From positions 1 to 64,000 of the forward strand of contig JARLGU010000001.1 in assembly GCA_031292625.1 (NCBI GenBank): a stretch of DNA of 64,000 nucleotides. Reading direction: 5' to 3'. Source of the stretch: Capsulimonadaceae bacterium. GTDB lineage: Bacteria > Armatimonadota > Armatimonadia > Armatimonadales > Capsulimonadaceae. The notes under the pieces were generated by a model. The model was not told the DNA's origin, made no database searches, and worked only from the letters and a program-made list of their open reading frames with translations. The position numbers were made by a program, and so were the translations under genes. Shown in pieces: positions 7,357 to 17,298 of the stretch; positions within the stretch are counted from its first letter, which is position 1; every line of letters begins with the position of its first letter.

Positions 7357-10300
7357 ATGAATCGTTCGTGGCGAAACTCATGCTTCTCATATTCTTTGAT
7401 AGCTCTGGCATTGTTCATGCCAATGGCCGCCTTTAGGGTCGCACATGCAGACGACCAAGCCTCTTCGACAAACGCGGTCATCAACGGCGACTTCGAGCAG
7501 GGGCTGAATGGTTGGAAGTGGGTTATAGCATCGCGAGCAGACGCTTGCGCGGCAGTCGATTCCACTCAACCCCACTCTGGCCGCAACGCGGTGCGTATCA
7601 CCAACAAATCCCAGTTAGGAGCAAACGTATACGGATCGCTTCAACAGGGTCTGACGGGGCTCAAGCCAGGCACGGAATATGAGCTGAGTCTCTGGGTGAA
7701 GTCGGTCAATGCCAACAACTGCTGGTTTGGCGGCGGACCAGACTGGAAAGTGCGGCAAGGTCTGCCGGTGAACGCGCACGCATGGAGCCGCGAAGCCATT
7801 CGGTTCAAAACAGGGAAAGACGATACGACGTGGATCGTGATTATCAACGCTGACGGTCCGACAGACGAACTGCTGCTCGACGATGTTGCCATCGTCGAGG
7901 CGAATGGCCGTCATGCATGGGTCTTTTCACCGGCCGTGAATGCAGCCTCGCTCGCTGGCGAAAAGGCATCTGTCGAACTCGCGAAAGGCGCGTACGATGC
8001 GGCATTCTATGACAAGTCGGAAGACATCTCCGGGACGGCATCGTTCACGGCGCCCGCTAATTATCCGGGCGGACGCGTTTCTCTTGGCTTTAGGAACAAC
8101 GATGGCAGCGAAACAACAATTGCCTCCGCGGTAGTTCCAGCCGTATCCGCTTCATCGATATTGACGGTTCCATTCCTAATCTCGGCTACGTGGTTTCCAC
8201 AGGGCAAAACGCTTATGCAGGTTTGTCTTGACCGGTTGCCTGTTGCGTCGGCCACGGTTAGTCGCGATGATATTTCCGGCCAACTGCCACAGTTCGCATT
8301 GGATACCGCGCATCGCCTTGACAAGGTGCGGGGCGATGCAGCGGCGCGCCGCCTCACCTCGAACAGTTACGTTGGGTTAGGGCTAAATGTGGCATCTCGT
8401 TTCGTAAACCGGGTAGAGGCGCCGGATATTGCGGCGAAACAAAATGACGGATGGACCTGGCTGCAACTGCGCGAGGTTCAGTCCGTTTTGGATGAAACCG
8501 AACAGCTTTTGCGCAACCCAATTCCGAGCGCGCCGAGTTGTCCGTTCGGACCGGTACGGATCGACCGCGGCGTATTCGTGTCCGATAAACTAGGAGCTTC
8601 CGGTCCTGTATTTTTCGGAGGATACGGGCACTTCGACCAAGTGCTGAAAGACGCTCCCAATTTTCCCGGCTTGGGCGCATCCATCATTCAAAACGAGATG
8701 GGACCCAATTCGCTCAGATCTGATGGTACGGATACTGGCAACTTGTCGGAGTTGCTGAGCAGATTCAAAAGATGTACGGCGAACTCCATTTCGCTTGATC
8801 TGCTCCTATCTCCACACTATTTTCCCAAATGGGCTCAGCTGGAAGCTCCAGATGTCATGGTCAACAATCCAGGCTTCATCACCTATAACATCGACCATCC
8901 GGTCGCGAGAAAAGCCGTGGGGCAGTGGATCAAGGCCGCCGTATCGGCAGTGAAAGACGAGCCATCGCTTTTCTCGGTTTGCCTTTCCAACGAACCGGTC
9001 TATGAGGAAAGTGGACGCGACCCATATTCGAGGCCGTTGTGGATCGAATACCTGAGATCCAAGCACGGTGCAATCGACAACCTGAATATGCTGTACGGTA
9101 CGAGCTACAAGAGCTTCGATGACGTGCTCGTCCCACCCGCGGCAGTTCCGAGCCTCACAGAACCCACAAACTCCCTCTGCGCATACTACGACTGGATGCA
9201 GTTCAACGCGGAGCATTTTGCCGATTGGCATCGCTGGATGAACGGCATTGTCAAATCGGTTGCTCCCAATGTCCGAACTCATTCCAAGGTAATGGTCTTT
9301 GATGTATTGTCCCGCGATGCTTTGGATCGGGGAACCGATCTGGAACAATTCTGCAATATTACCGGCATTGCGGGCAACGACGAGGGGACAGGCGTGTTGA
9401 AAGACGACGATACGGACGCCCAGTCGTCGATCCCATATGCGTATAAGTGGCAGGGGGAAGAGCTGGCTTACGATCTTCTGCGGTCTTTCCGTAATCAGCC
9501 AGTATTCAATTCCGAGAACCACATTATCCCCGATCACTATACGCTTCCCGTTCCAGGCGACTATGTGCGCTCCGTAATGTGGCAGGGGGCGCTGCACGGA
9601 CAGGGCGCAACGACTACATGGGTGTGGGGCGAGGAGCCCAAGCCGAGCGGCGATCTTTACGGCTCGATCTATTTCCGGCCGGCAGATATATTCGGCGCCG
9701 GTCGCGCGTGGATTGACGCTCTCCGCTGCGCCGCTCAGGTCGCCGCAATCGTGCGCGCCAAACCGCATATTGCGATCCTCTATACGCGTACTTCGCTCTA
9801 TTGGCAGAAAGACTACGCACAATCGGTATTAGCTGCGTACACGGCGTTGACGTTCCTCGGCGAGCCGGTTACGTTCGTAAGCGAAACGCAGCTTGCCGAA
9901 GGGCGCGTGCCGCCGGTCCGCGCGATTCTTCTACCGCATGCGACCAATGTTGGCGACGGCGCCGTAAATGGATTGGCTACGTTCGTGGCGAATGGCGGCC
10001 GTCTTATTGCGTTGGGAGACGGCAACTTGAGCCGCGACGAGTACAGCCGTGCGCGAGATCTCTCGGCGGCCCTCAAGCCAACACCGCTTCCGTTCAGCGA
10101 CGACGAGCGCGTCGTCTATCGCCAGCTTTCGCCGATTGCCAAGGTTTTGGGTGCGCCGGGCGAGCTGCACGACGCGGCAAGTGGCAAAGGCGTATTGGGG
10201 GTAGAATTCCGCGTCGTCAGCGACCGGGGGCGGACGTATCTTTCAGCCCTCAATCAGACGAAGACGCCGGTCACTGTTCGGCTGTCGCGTCCCACGAGCG

Positions 10301-10392
10301 GAGTGGGCAAGGATCTGCTCTCCGGACAAACGATCGCCCTTGGTGCGATTAAACTCAATTCGATGCAGCCGCGACTTATAGAGCTGCCGTAG
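7357..10392 (+). CDS. Secreted clan GH-A glycoside hydrolase with N-terminal CBM (GH42-like), module 1
   Basis: Large exported enzyme of 1011 residues. A signal peptide (SLIALALFMPMAAFRVAHA) is followed by a CBM4/9-like jelly-roll at about residues 40-185 (GDFEQGLNGWKW, then DELLLDDVAIVEA). The central TIM barrel carries LSNEP with the probable acid/base Glu546, and FNSEN with the probable nucleophile Glu720, as expected for GH-A families such as GH42. A GATase-like beta-galactosidase trimerisation domain follows (AILLPHATNVGDGAV, ANGGRLIALGDGN). ATG 7357 is preferred to 7333 because a purine-rich site precedes it and the signal peptide then starts properly. Substrate is probably a plant or algal galactoside or related glycan, which cannot be fixed from sequence. 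Confidence 0.88.
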   Translation: MNRSWRNSCFSYSLIALALFMPMAAFRVAHADDQASSTNAVINGDFEQGLNGWKWVIASRADACAAVDSTQPHSGRNAVRITNKSQLGANVYGSLQQGLTGLKPGTEYELSLWVKSVNANNCWFGGGPDWKVRQGLPVNAHAWSREAIRFKTGKDDTTWIVIINADGPTDELLLDDVAIVEANGRHAWVFSPAVNAASLAGEKASVELAKGAYDAAFYDKSEDISGTASFTAPANYPGGRVSLGFRNNDGSETTIASAVVPAVSASSILTVPFLISATWFPQGKTLMQVCLDRLPVASATVSRDDISGQLPQFALDTAHRLDKVRGDAAARRLTSNSYVGLGLNVASRFVNRVEAPDIAAKQNDGWTWLQLREVQSVLDETEQLLRNPIPSAPSCPFGPVRIDRGVFVSDKLGASGPVFFGGYGHFDQVLKDAPNFPGLGASIIQNEMGPNSLRSDGTDTGNLSELLSRFKRCTANSISLDLLLSPHYFPKWAQLEAPDVMVNNPGFITYNIDHPVARKAVGQWIKAAVSAVKDEPSLFSVCLSNEPVYEESGRDPYSRPLWIEYLRSKHGAIDNLNMLYGTSYKSFDDVLVPPAAVPSLTEPTNSLCAYYDWMQFNAEHFADWHRWMNGIVKSVAPNVRTHSKVMVFDVLSRDALDRGTDLEQFCNITGIAGNDEGTGVLKDDDTDAQSSIPYAYKWQGEELAYDLLRSFRNQPVFNSENHIIPDHYTLPVPGDYVRSVMWQGALHGQGATTTWVWGEEPKPSGDLYGSIYFRPADIFGAGRAWIDALRCAAQVAAIVRAKPHIAILYTRTSLYWQKDYAQSVLAAYTALTFLGEPVTFVSETQLAEGRVPPVRAILLPHATNVGDGAVNGLATFVANGGRLIALGDGNLSRDEYSRARDLSAALKPTPLPFSDDERVVYRQLSPIAKVLGAPGELHDAASGKGVLGVEFRVVSDRGRTYLSALNQTKTPVTVRLSRPTSGVGKDLLSGQTIALGAIKLNSMQPRLIELP

Positions 10393-10481
10393 CCTATCTG
10401 AGAGTAAAGGCCGGCGGACACGTACGAGCGATCGTGTCTTTCGGTGCACCGCTTTTGCCGCCTCTCCTTTGGCGCGGGTTT

Positions 10482-10489
10482 GCTATAAT
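10482..10489 (+). promoter_or_regulatory. Extended -10 promoter element
   Basis: TGCTATAAT: TATAAT at 10484-10489 preceded by TG in the extended -10 position. No convincing -35 box. It lies 47 bases before the small membrane protein gene and probably drives that gene and the Nudix gene. Confidence 0.55.
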
Positions 10490-10535
10490 AGACCTGCAGG
10501 CCAGTCATCCATTCGGCCGCGCAGGGTAGGGGATC

Positions 10536-10733
10536 ATGGCTATGAACTCCCGGTACGCATTCGCGGCAATTATCGTCCTGCTCCTCGTTCTTGGGGCGGT
10601 GACGCATGTTCTCGGCGCGGCGTTTGGAGCGATCCGGATTCTTGCACGTCTGGCGGTGGTCGTGGGAGTCGTCCTGTACGTGATCGGGCTGGTCCGGGGA
10701 CGATTGTCGGGCAATGGAACGCACTCGAAATGA
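10536..10733 (+). CDS. Small membrane protein, two transmembrane segments
   Basis: A 65-residue protein of unknown function. Two hydrophobic segments, about residues 7-30 (YAFAAIIVLLLVLGAVTHVL) and 35-54 (ILARLAVVVGVVLYVIGLV), are separated by a tight turn with Gly and Ala, and the basic C-terminus ends in THSK. GGGG precedes the ATG. The stop lies 21 bases before the Nudix start, so the two are probably co-transcribed from the TATAAT at 10484. It resembles the many short helical-hairpin inner-membrane proteins; no family can be named. Confidence 0.65.
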   Translation: MAMNSRYAFAAIIVLLLVLGAVTHVLGAAFGAIRILARLAVVVGVVLYVIGLVRGRLSGNGTHSK

Positions 10734-10754
10734 CCGGCAGGGGGAGCGGATCGG

Positions 10755-11306
10755 ATGACGCAACGCAACGACAATCATTGGACGCTCATCGGGAGCCGCG
10801 AGATTTACCGAAACCCATGGATCCGGGTCCGGGAGGATCAGGTACTGCGCCCCGACGCGAAGCCGGGCATCTACGGGGTGGTGGAGTTCCAGACGGTCGC
10901 GCTGGGCATTGTGCCCGTTGACGAAAACGGCGATACGGTTTTGGTGGGCCAGTACCGGTACACGCTGGGGCAGTATTCGTGGGAGCTTCCAGAAGGCGGC
11001 GGCGCAAAGGGGATCGACCCGCTCGAAGAAGCGCGGCGGGAATTGGTCGAGGAAACCGGGATCTCGGCGTCGGCGTGGACCGACCTTGGCCAGTTTCACC
11101 TCTCCAATTCGGTGACCGACGAATCCGGCCGGATCTATCTGGCGCAAGGTCTGAGTTTCGGTGAGCAGCGTCCCGACGGCGACGAGGTATTGCGGACCTG
11201 GCGACTTCCCCTCATTGAAGCCCACGCAATGTGCATGGACGGCCGGATCACCGATGCCGTTTCCATTATCGGCATCACGCGCGCGGTCAGTTTTCTGCCC
11301 AAATGA
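10755..11306 (+). CDS. Nudix hydrolase (ADP-ribose pyrophosphatase-like)
   Basis: 183-residue Nudix protein that would hydrolyse a nucleoside diphosphate linked to another moiety, most likely ADP-ribose or a nucleotide sugar. Before the Nudix box it has VLVGQYRYTLGQYSWELPEG, typical of ADP-ribose pyrophosphatases. The box itself (GAKGIDPLEEARRELVEETG) keeps the REL-EE-TG core that binds the metals, but has Ile where the first Glu of the Gx5Ex7REUxEExGU consensus is expected. GGGGAG lies about 8 bases before the ATG. Second gene of a probable two-gene operon with the small membrane protein. Confidence 0.88.
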   Translation: MTQRNDNHWTLIGSREIYRNPWIRVREDQVLRPDAKPGIYGVVEFQTVALGIVPVDENGDTVLVGQYRYTLGQYSWELPEGGGAKGIDPLEEARRELVEETGISASAWTDLGQFHLSNSVTDESGRIYLAQGLSFGEQRPDGDEVLRTWRLPLIEAHAMCMDGRITDAVSIIGITRAVSFLPK

Positions 11307-11613
11307 CCGGCGGATTTCCGCGATTGATGAACGGGCGCGCTGTTCCTTGGCTGTACAAACGTCTCCCTATGTGCATTCTTGCAACTCTGGCGAAAAAACC
11401 TGGAGATGATCGCCAATACTGCGAAATTTTGGGTATGTATAGGAGAACAAATTAGCACTCTGTTTCGTCTAAGCATTGGAGACGGCTACGGCCCTGCCAG
11501 TCTCTATGGCGTATGCGCCTCCTATCTGGATCATGTGGAACGGCTTACCGCGGGAACTGCCACACCTTGCCGGAAGATCATTCCGGCATGAGATCATCTC
11601 GTGGAGGTCTAAT
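11307..11613. other. Intergenic gap, 307 bases
   Basis: Between the Nudix gene and the first tandem pseudopilin. No gene, repeat or clear promoter pair was found. The open frame that runs through its second half in phase with the pseudopilin has no ribosome site and does not look coding. Confidence 0.4.
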
Positions 11614-12318
11614 GTGAACCGTCGAATAAGAAGGGCTTTTACTCTTATCGAGCTGCTCGTAGTTATCGCGATCATAGCGATTCTCGCTGCGATCCTCTTT
11701 CCTGTCTTTGCGAAGGCGCGCGAAAAGGCTCGTCAGGCGAGTTGCCAGTCCAATATGAAGCAACTTGGCATTGGCTTCGTGCAGTATGTACAGGACTACG
11801 ACGAGCGGTTTCCCGCCGCGACGTACTGGGGCTCGCAGATCTATCCCTACGAGAAGAGTACAGGGGTATTCAAGTGTCCCGACGACGTGAATACGGCGTC
11901 GACGACAAGTTATCCGAATTCGTACGCGTTTAACGTCAATCTGGACGGGCAATCGAATGCGGCCGCTTCTTCCGTGGCCGTTACGGTTCTCGCCGCCGAG
12001 TTCAATTCGGCGGCGAACGGCAATATGACCACGACGAACGACACGCTCTCAGCCAACAATACGAACGGCGTGTTCGGAACGGCCGTCACTCCGTGGGGCA
12101 GTCTCACCGCCCTTGGCACCGGCACGACGAGCAACCCCGCGATCCACGACCCGGCTCTGATGTTCCTGGCGGCGGATGGTCACGTCAAGCTGCTGCGTCC
12201 CGAGAAGGTCTCCGGCGGCGCGGTCGCCACCGCCAGTACCGGGGCGATGGCGGGCAGCACCGCTTCGGGTACGGGCAACCTTGGGACCACCTGGACACTG
12301 ACGTTCAGCTACATCTAG
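11614..12318 (+). CDS. Pseudopilin-like secreted protein (H-X9-DG type), tandem copy 1
   Basis: 234 residues. GTG start at 11614 with GTGGAGG just upstream; the frame is open to 11476 but lacks a ribosome site there. Prepilin signal [19 protein letters not shown], with Ala rather than Gly at the cleavage position, then [46 protein letters not shown]. The end has the H-X9-DG signature of this family ([13 protein letters not shown]). Only two cysteines remain after processing. The next gene is a close paralogue. Unlike the three other pseudopilins here, this pair is not beside a regulator or a glycoside hydrolase. Role unknown; the helix should allow assembly by a type IV/type II secretion platform. 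Confidence 0.88.
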   Translation: MNRRIRRAFTLIELLVVIAIIAILAAILFPVFAKAREKARQASCQSNMKQLGIGFVQYVQDYDERFPAATYWGSQIYPYEKSTGVFKCPDDVNTASTTSYPNSYAFNVNLDGQSNAAASSVAVTVLAAEFNSAANGNMTTTNDTLSANNTNGVFGTAVTPWGSLTALGTGTTSNPAIHDPALMFLAADGHVKLLRPEKVSGGAVATASTGAMAGSTASGTGNLGTTWTLTFSYI

Positions 12319-12348
12319 CAACGTTTAGGCGCGGACACAATTGAAATC

Positions 12349-12386
12349 GAGCCCCCTTTGCCGCTGGCGCGCCGCAGAGGGGGCTC
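12349..12386 (+). terminator. Strong hairpin between tandem pseudopilin genes
   Basis: GAGCCCCCT at 12349-12357 pairs with AGGGGGCTC at 12378-12386, with a further partly paired GC-rich interior. It follows the stop of the first pseudopilin by 30 bases. No run of T follows, so it may be an mRNA-stabilising or rho-assisted hairpin rather than a classic intrinsic terminator. Confidence 0.55.
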
Positions 12387-12519
12387 GCGTTGTCAACGGC
12401 AGCCTTCTCGCTTGCCGATAAGTTTTTATAGCTGTCAATTTCAGGAATTAATTGTCAGGATATGCCGTATAATGAGTAAGGACATGCCGTGTATGGATTG
12501 TTTGGCATGGAGGAACAAT

Positions 12520-13227
12520 ATGGAAAACAGCTATCGAAGGGCATTTACTCTTATCGAGTTACTCGTTGTCATCGCTATTATTGCGATTCTTGCGGCTATT
12601 CTGTTCCCTGTGTTTGCGAAGGCCCGTGAAAAAGCGCGACAAGCCAGTTGTCAATCCAATATGAAGCAGATCGGTCTCGGTTTCGTGCAATACGTACAGG
12701 ACTACGATGAGCGCTTCCCGAGCACGGCCTATTGGGGTTCGCAACTCTATCCGTACGAGAAGAGCACAGGAGTCTTCAAGTGCATGGACGATGTCAACAC
12801 GGCATCGTCGACCAGCTACCCGAATTCGTACGCGTTCAACAGCAACCTTGGCGGCCAGTCCGACGCGGCGGCAAGCTCTGTTTCGGTGACCGTTCTCGCT
12901 GCTGAGTTCAACTCGGCGGCAAATGGCAACATGACCACGGTCAACGACACGCTCTCGGCGAACAACACGAACGGGGTCTTTGCCACCGCCGTTACCCCGT
13001 GGGGCAGCTTGACGGCCCTCGGCACCGGCACGACGAGCAATCCGGCGATCCACGATCCGGGCTTGATGTTCCTGGCGGCGGATGGTCATGTTAAGCTGCT
13101 GCGCCCGGAGAAAGTCTCTGGCGGCGCGGTCGCCACATCAAGCAACGGCGTCGAGGCTCCGGCCAGCACTGCCGCAGGCACGAATGCGCTGGGCACGGTC
13201 TGGACGATGACGTTTAGCTACATTTAG
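12520..13227 (+). CDS. Pseudopilin-like secreted protein (H-X9-DG type), tandem copy 2
   Basis: 235 residues. ATG at 12520 with GGAGGAACA just upstream; the upstream in-frame extension to 12358 is rejected for want of a ribosome site. Nearly the same protein as tandem copy 1: [19 protein letters not shown], then [67 protein letters not shown] and a C-terminus ending in TFSYI. The last 30 residues (after KVSGGAVAT) are the most divergent. This is a recent tandem duplication. It has its own TATAAT at 12468-12473 and is separated from copy 1 by a hairpin, so it can be expressed independently. Confidence 0.88.
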   Translation: MENSYRRAFTLIELLVVIAIIAILAAILFPVFAKAREKARQASCQSNMKQIGLGFVQYVQDYDERFPSTAYWGSQLYPYEKSTGVFKCMDDVNTASSTSYPNSYAFNSNLGGQSDAAASSVSVTVLAAEFNSAANGNMTTVNDTLSANNTNGVFATAVTPWGSLTALGTGTTSNPAIHDPGLMFLAADGHVKLLRPEKVSGGAVATSSNGVEAPASTAAGTNALGTVWTMTFSYI

Positions 13228-13292
13228 GGAAATCTCTCTCCCCCGAAGCGGGGCTTCTTCCGCCCCAATAAGGGAGACCAAGAGGAGGCGGC

Positions 13293-13341
13293 AGCCGCCC
13301 TTCTCGCGAACGCAATTCGCCGGAAGGGGCGGCTGGCTTTT
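13293..13341 (+). terminator. Probable intrinsic terminator after pseudopilin tandem copy 2
   Basis: AGCCGCCC at 13293-13300 pairs with GGGCGGCT at 13327-13334 and is extended by TT/AA pairs. It is followed by GGCTTTTAGG. A smaller GGGGC/GCCCC hairpin lies about 50 bases earlier, nearer the stop codon. Confidence 0.5.
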
Positions 13342-13360
13342 AGGAGGCGTGTCATTGATC

Positions 13361-13563
13361 GGGGCGGCGAGAGTATGTTTCCAGACGGCTCATGCCGCCG
13401 GGGCATTTTTTCACTCGCGCCTCGTTCACGGCGGTGATGGGCAAGGCCTCGTCAACACCCGTACGGCGTTTTGCAGCCAACGTCCGATCCCAGCGCACAT
13501 CGTTAAGCGGGGAAAGGGCTGTGACGGCCCTTTCTCAAAAACGGCCACGGCGGCCGGGGCGCC
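13361..13563 (+). repeat. Dispersed intergenic repeat, copy B1
   Basis: First of two head-to-tail copies (B1, B2) beside uvrB. It shows the family signatures: CAGACGGCTCATGCCGCCGG, CGCGCCTCGTTCACGGCGG, TCGTCAACACCCGTACGGCG, TTTGCAGCCAACGTCCGAT and GGCCCTTTCTCAAAAACGGC, then CACGGCGGCCGGGGCGCC. It differs from copies A, C and D in having ATGGGCAAGG where they have a TACGATGCC-like stretch. Confidence 0.85.
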
Positions 13564-13770
13564 GAGAGTATGTTTCCAGACGGCTCGTGCCGCCGGGGCA
13601 TTTTTTCACTCGCGCCTCGTTCACGGCGGTGATGGGCAAGGTCTCGTCAACACGCGTACGGCGTTTTGCAGCCAACGTCCGATTTCAGAGCGTATCGGAA
13701 ACTCATGCAATCGCCGCTCCGGCCCTTTCTCAAAAACGGCCACGGCGGCCGGGGCGCCGTCCTACAAAGT
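13557..13770 (+). repeat. Dispersed intergenic repeat, copy B2
   Basis: Head-to-tail second copy, beginning GGGGCGCCGAGAGTATGTTT like B1 and about 90% identical to it by eye until CCAACGTCCGATT, after which it follows a different variant (AGAGCGTATCGGAAACTCAT). It ends 5 bases from the uvrB stop codon (uvrB is on the opposite strand), so a uvrB transcript that reads past its stop would carry the repeat in antisense orientation. Confidence 0.85.
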
Positions 13771-13774
13771 CTCC

Positions 13775-15772
<1,998 letters not shown>

Positions 15773-16050
15773 TGTCTTTCCCGTCCAACGCACGCCGATT
15801 ACGTGATACGATAGTATACCTCCCGCCGGAAGATGAAAAGCGTATGGATGTTCGATTGCCGGATTGGCGGCGAAATTGATTTTTCCGGCGATTACCTCTA
15901 TAATGGGAACATACGAGCGAATAACGCCGCCGGCAACGGGTGTCACGGAGTTTACGTTTTGATTTGTTCCGCACCGCTCGATACTGACGGGACAACCTGG
16001 CAATGTGAGCGGATGGCACAATCGCTAAGGGCGGTCATGAAGAGAATATC

Positions 16051-17115
16051 ATGAACAAGACTCTGAGGCTAACTATCGCGTTTGGCGCGCCGTTGGCGTT
16101 TGTCGCGGCGCTTGCTGCGATCGCTGGATGCAGCGGCACCGGCTCGTCGTCGACGACGAGCAATGGGGCCGGGAGCGCGAGTTTTGGCGGCGTTGTCGCG
16201 CAGGCTACCAACGATTTCGGCGGGAACGGCATCTCGGATCCGGCCAACTACGGCGTTAGGGTCCAGTGGACCAACGGAAACATCAATCCAAACTCCATCG
16301 TCGAGTGGAACATCTACCGCGATGGCTATACGCCCGTTACCGGGGCGGGAACGTCGGGAACGACGACCTTCACGGATGGTCCGGTGCTTGTCGCGCCGTC
16401 GGGCACCCATTCGCTGATCGACGACGGGCAGACGCGCAGCGTCACGTTTAAGTACGCGGCGACGGGCGGGACGGGGTCCGGAACATCGAGCACGAGTTCC
16501 ACGACCGTCAGCGTTGGGCTTGGTACGCTCGGGACGGGGACTTTCGCAAGCTGCCCAGGCGTCGCCGTCAATCAGGTGCACAATTATGAAGTGACCGCGG
16601 TGTACCAGCAGCAGGACACGGTCTCGGGCACGATTGGTTATGAGGAGACGTCGCTTGGCGTGGGCGCGGCGGCCGGCTATGCAACTCCGCTCCTCGCCGT
16701 CGATCCGGCGGCGGCGACGACGACCGTCAACTCCGGCGGATCATCGGTGACAGCCTATAACGCAACGGGCGTCGCGCTCTCCAACGTTATCCTAACCTGG
16801 GCGAGCGCCGGGTCGAATGCGGACGACTATGTGGTTGATTTTTCGACGTCGCCGAGCTTTTCCAGCAAGGTCACCGTCACTCCCGCCGGCAACCTGCTGG
16901 CCACGCGGATCGCGATCGGCAGCGCCAACCTGCGCAGTCTATTGGGCCTTTCGGGGACAACCGCTCAAGTGATCTACTACCGTATCGGATGCCGCCACGG
17001 CGCCGACTACCCTGGTCCTTACGCGAACACGGAGTATATCGCGAATCCCGACAAGAACCCCTGGGGCGGCAGCTATCTATACGCGGCGACGACGGGCTAT
17101 TTTTCGGGGACGTAG
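16051..17115 (+). CDS. Secreted lipoprotein of unknown function, Ser/Thr/Gly-rich
   Basis: 354 residues. The N-terminus is a lipoprotein signal with lipobox AIAGC (Cys27), followed by a Ser/Thr/Gly/Asn linker (about residues 28-45). The body has features of beta-sandwich (fibronectin III-like) modules: VQWTNGNINPNSIVEWNIYR, then HNYEVTAVYQQQDTV, then VILTWASAGSNADDYVVDFS, which read like two repeats of the same fold. No catalytic motif. Low-complexity TTSS and GTGSGTSST stretches look like flexible linkers. It would be anchored to a membrane and exposed. It is divergent from uvrB and ends before a hairpin; no functional partner is apparent. Confidence 0.7.
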   Translation: MNKTLRLTIAFGAPLAFVAALAAIAGCSGTGSSSTTSNGAGSASFGGVVAQATNDFGGNGISDPANYGVRVQWTNGNINPNSIVEWNIYRDGYTPVTGAGTSGTTTFTDGPVLVAPSGTHSLIDDGQTRSVTFKYAATGGTGSGTSSTSSTTVSVGLGTLGTGTFASCPGVAVNQVHNYEVTAVYQQQDTVSGTIGYEETSLGVGAAAGYATPLLAVDPAAATTTVNSGGSSVTAYNATGVALSNVILTWASAGSNADDYVVDFSTSPSFSSKVTVTPAGNLLATRIAIGSANLRSLLGLSGTTAQVIYYRIGCRHGADYPGPYANTEYIANPDKNPWGGSYLYAATTGYFSGT

Positions 17116-17243
17116 GGTGGAGATTGGCACTGCAACGTGTTTGTAAAGTTGCTGCCAGCCTCGAAACGTTGGCCAAGGCGTTCCGCGGTTCCGTCGGTGG
17201 CGATAGATAGGCTGTGTGGGGCTCCTCCCGTTGCACACCGCCG

Positions 17244-17278
17244 GCCTCGCTCGATGCCATGGCTTCAAGCGAGGCTTT
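17244..17278 (+). terminator. Hairpin after lipoprotein gene
   Basis: GCCTCGCT (17244-17251) pairs with AGCGAGGC (17268-17275); the loop holds GCCATGGC, itself self-complementary. Followed by TTTCC. It lies between convergent genes (lipoprotein and glgB) and could act on either transcript. Confidence 0.5.
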
Positions 17279-17298
17279 CCAACGAGAAGACGAGTACC

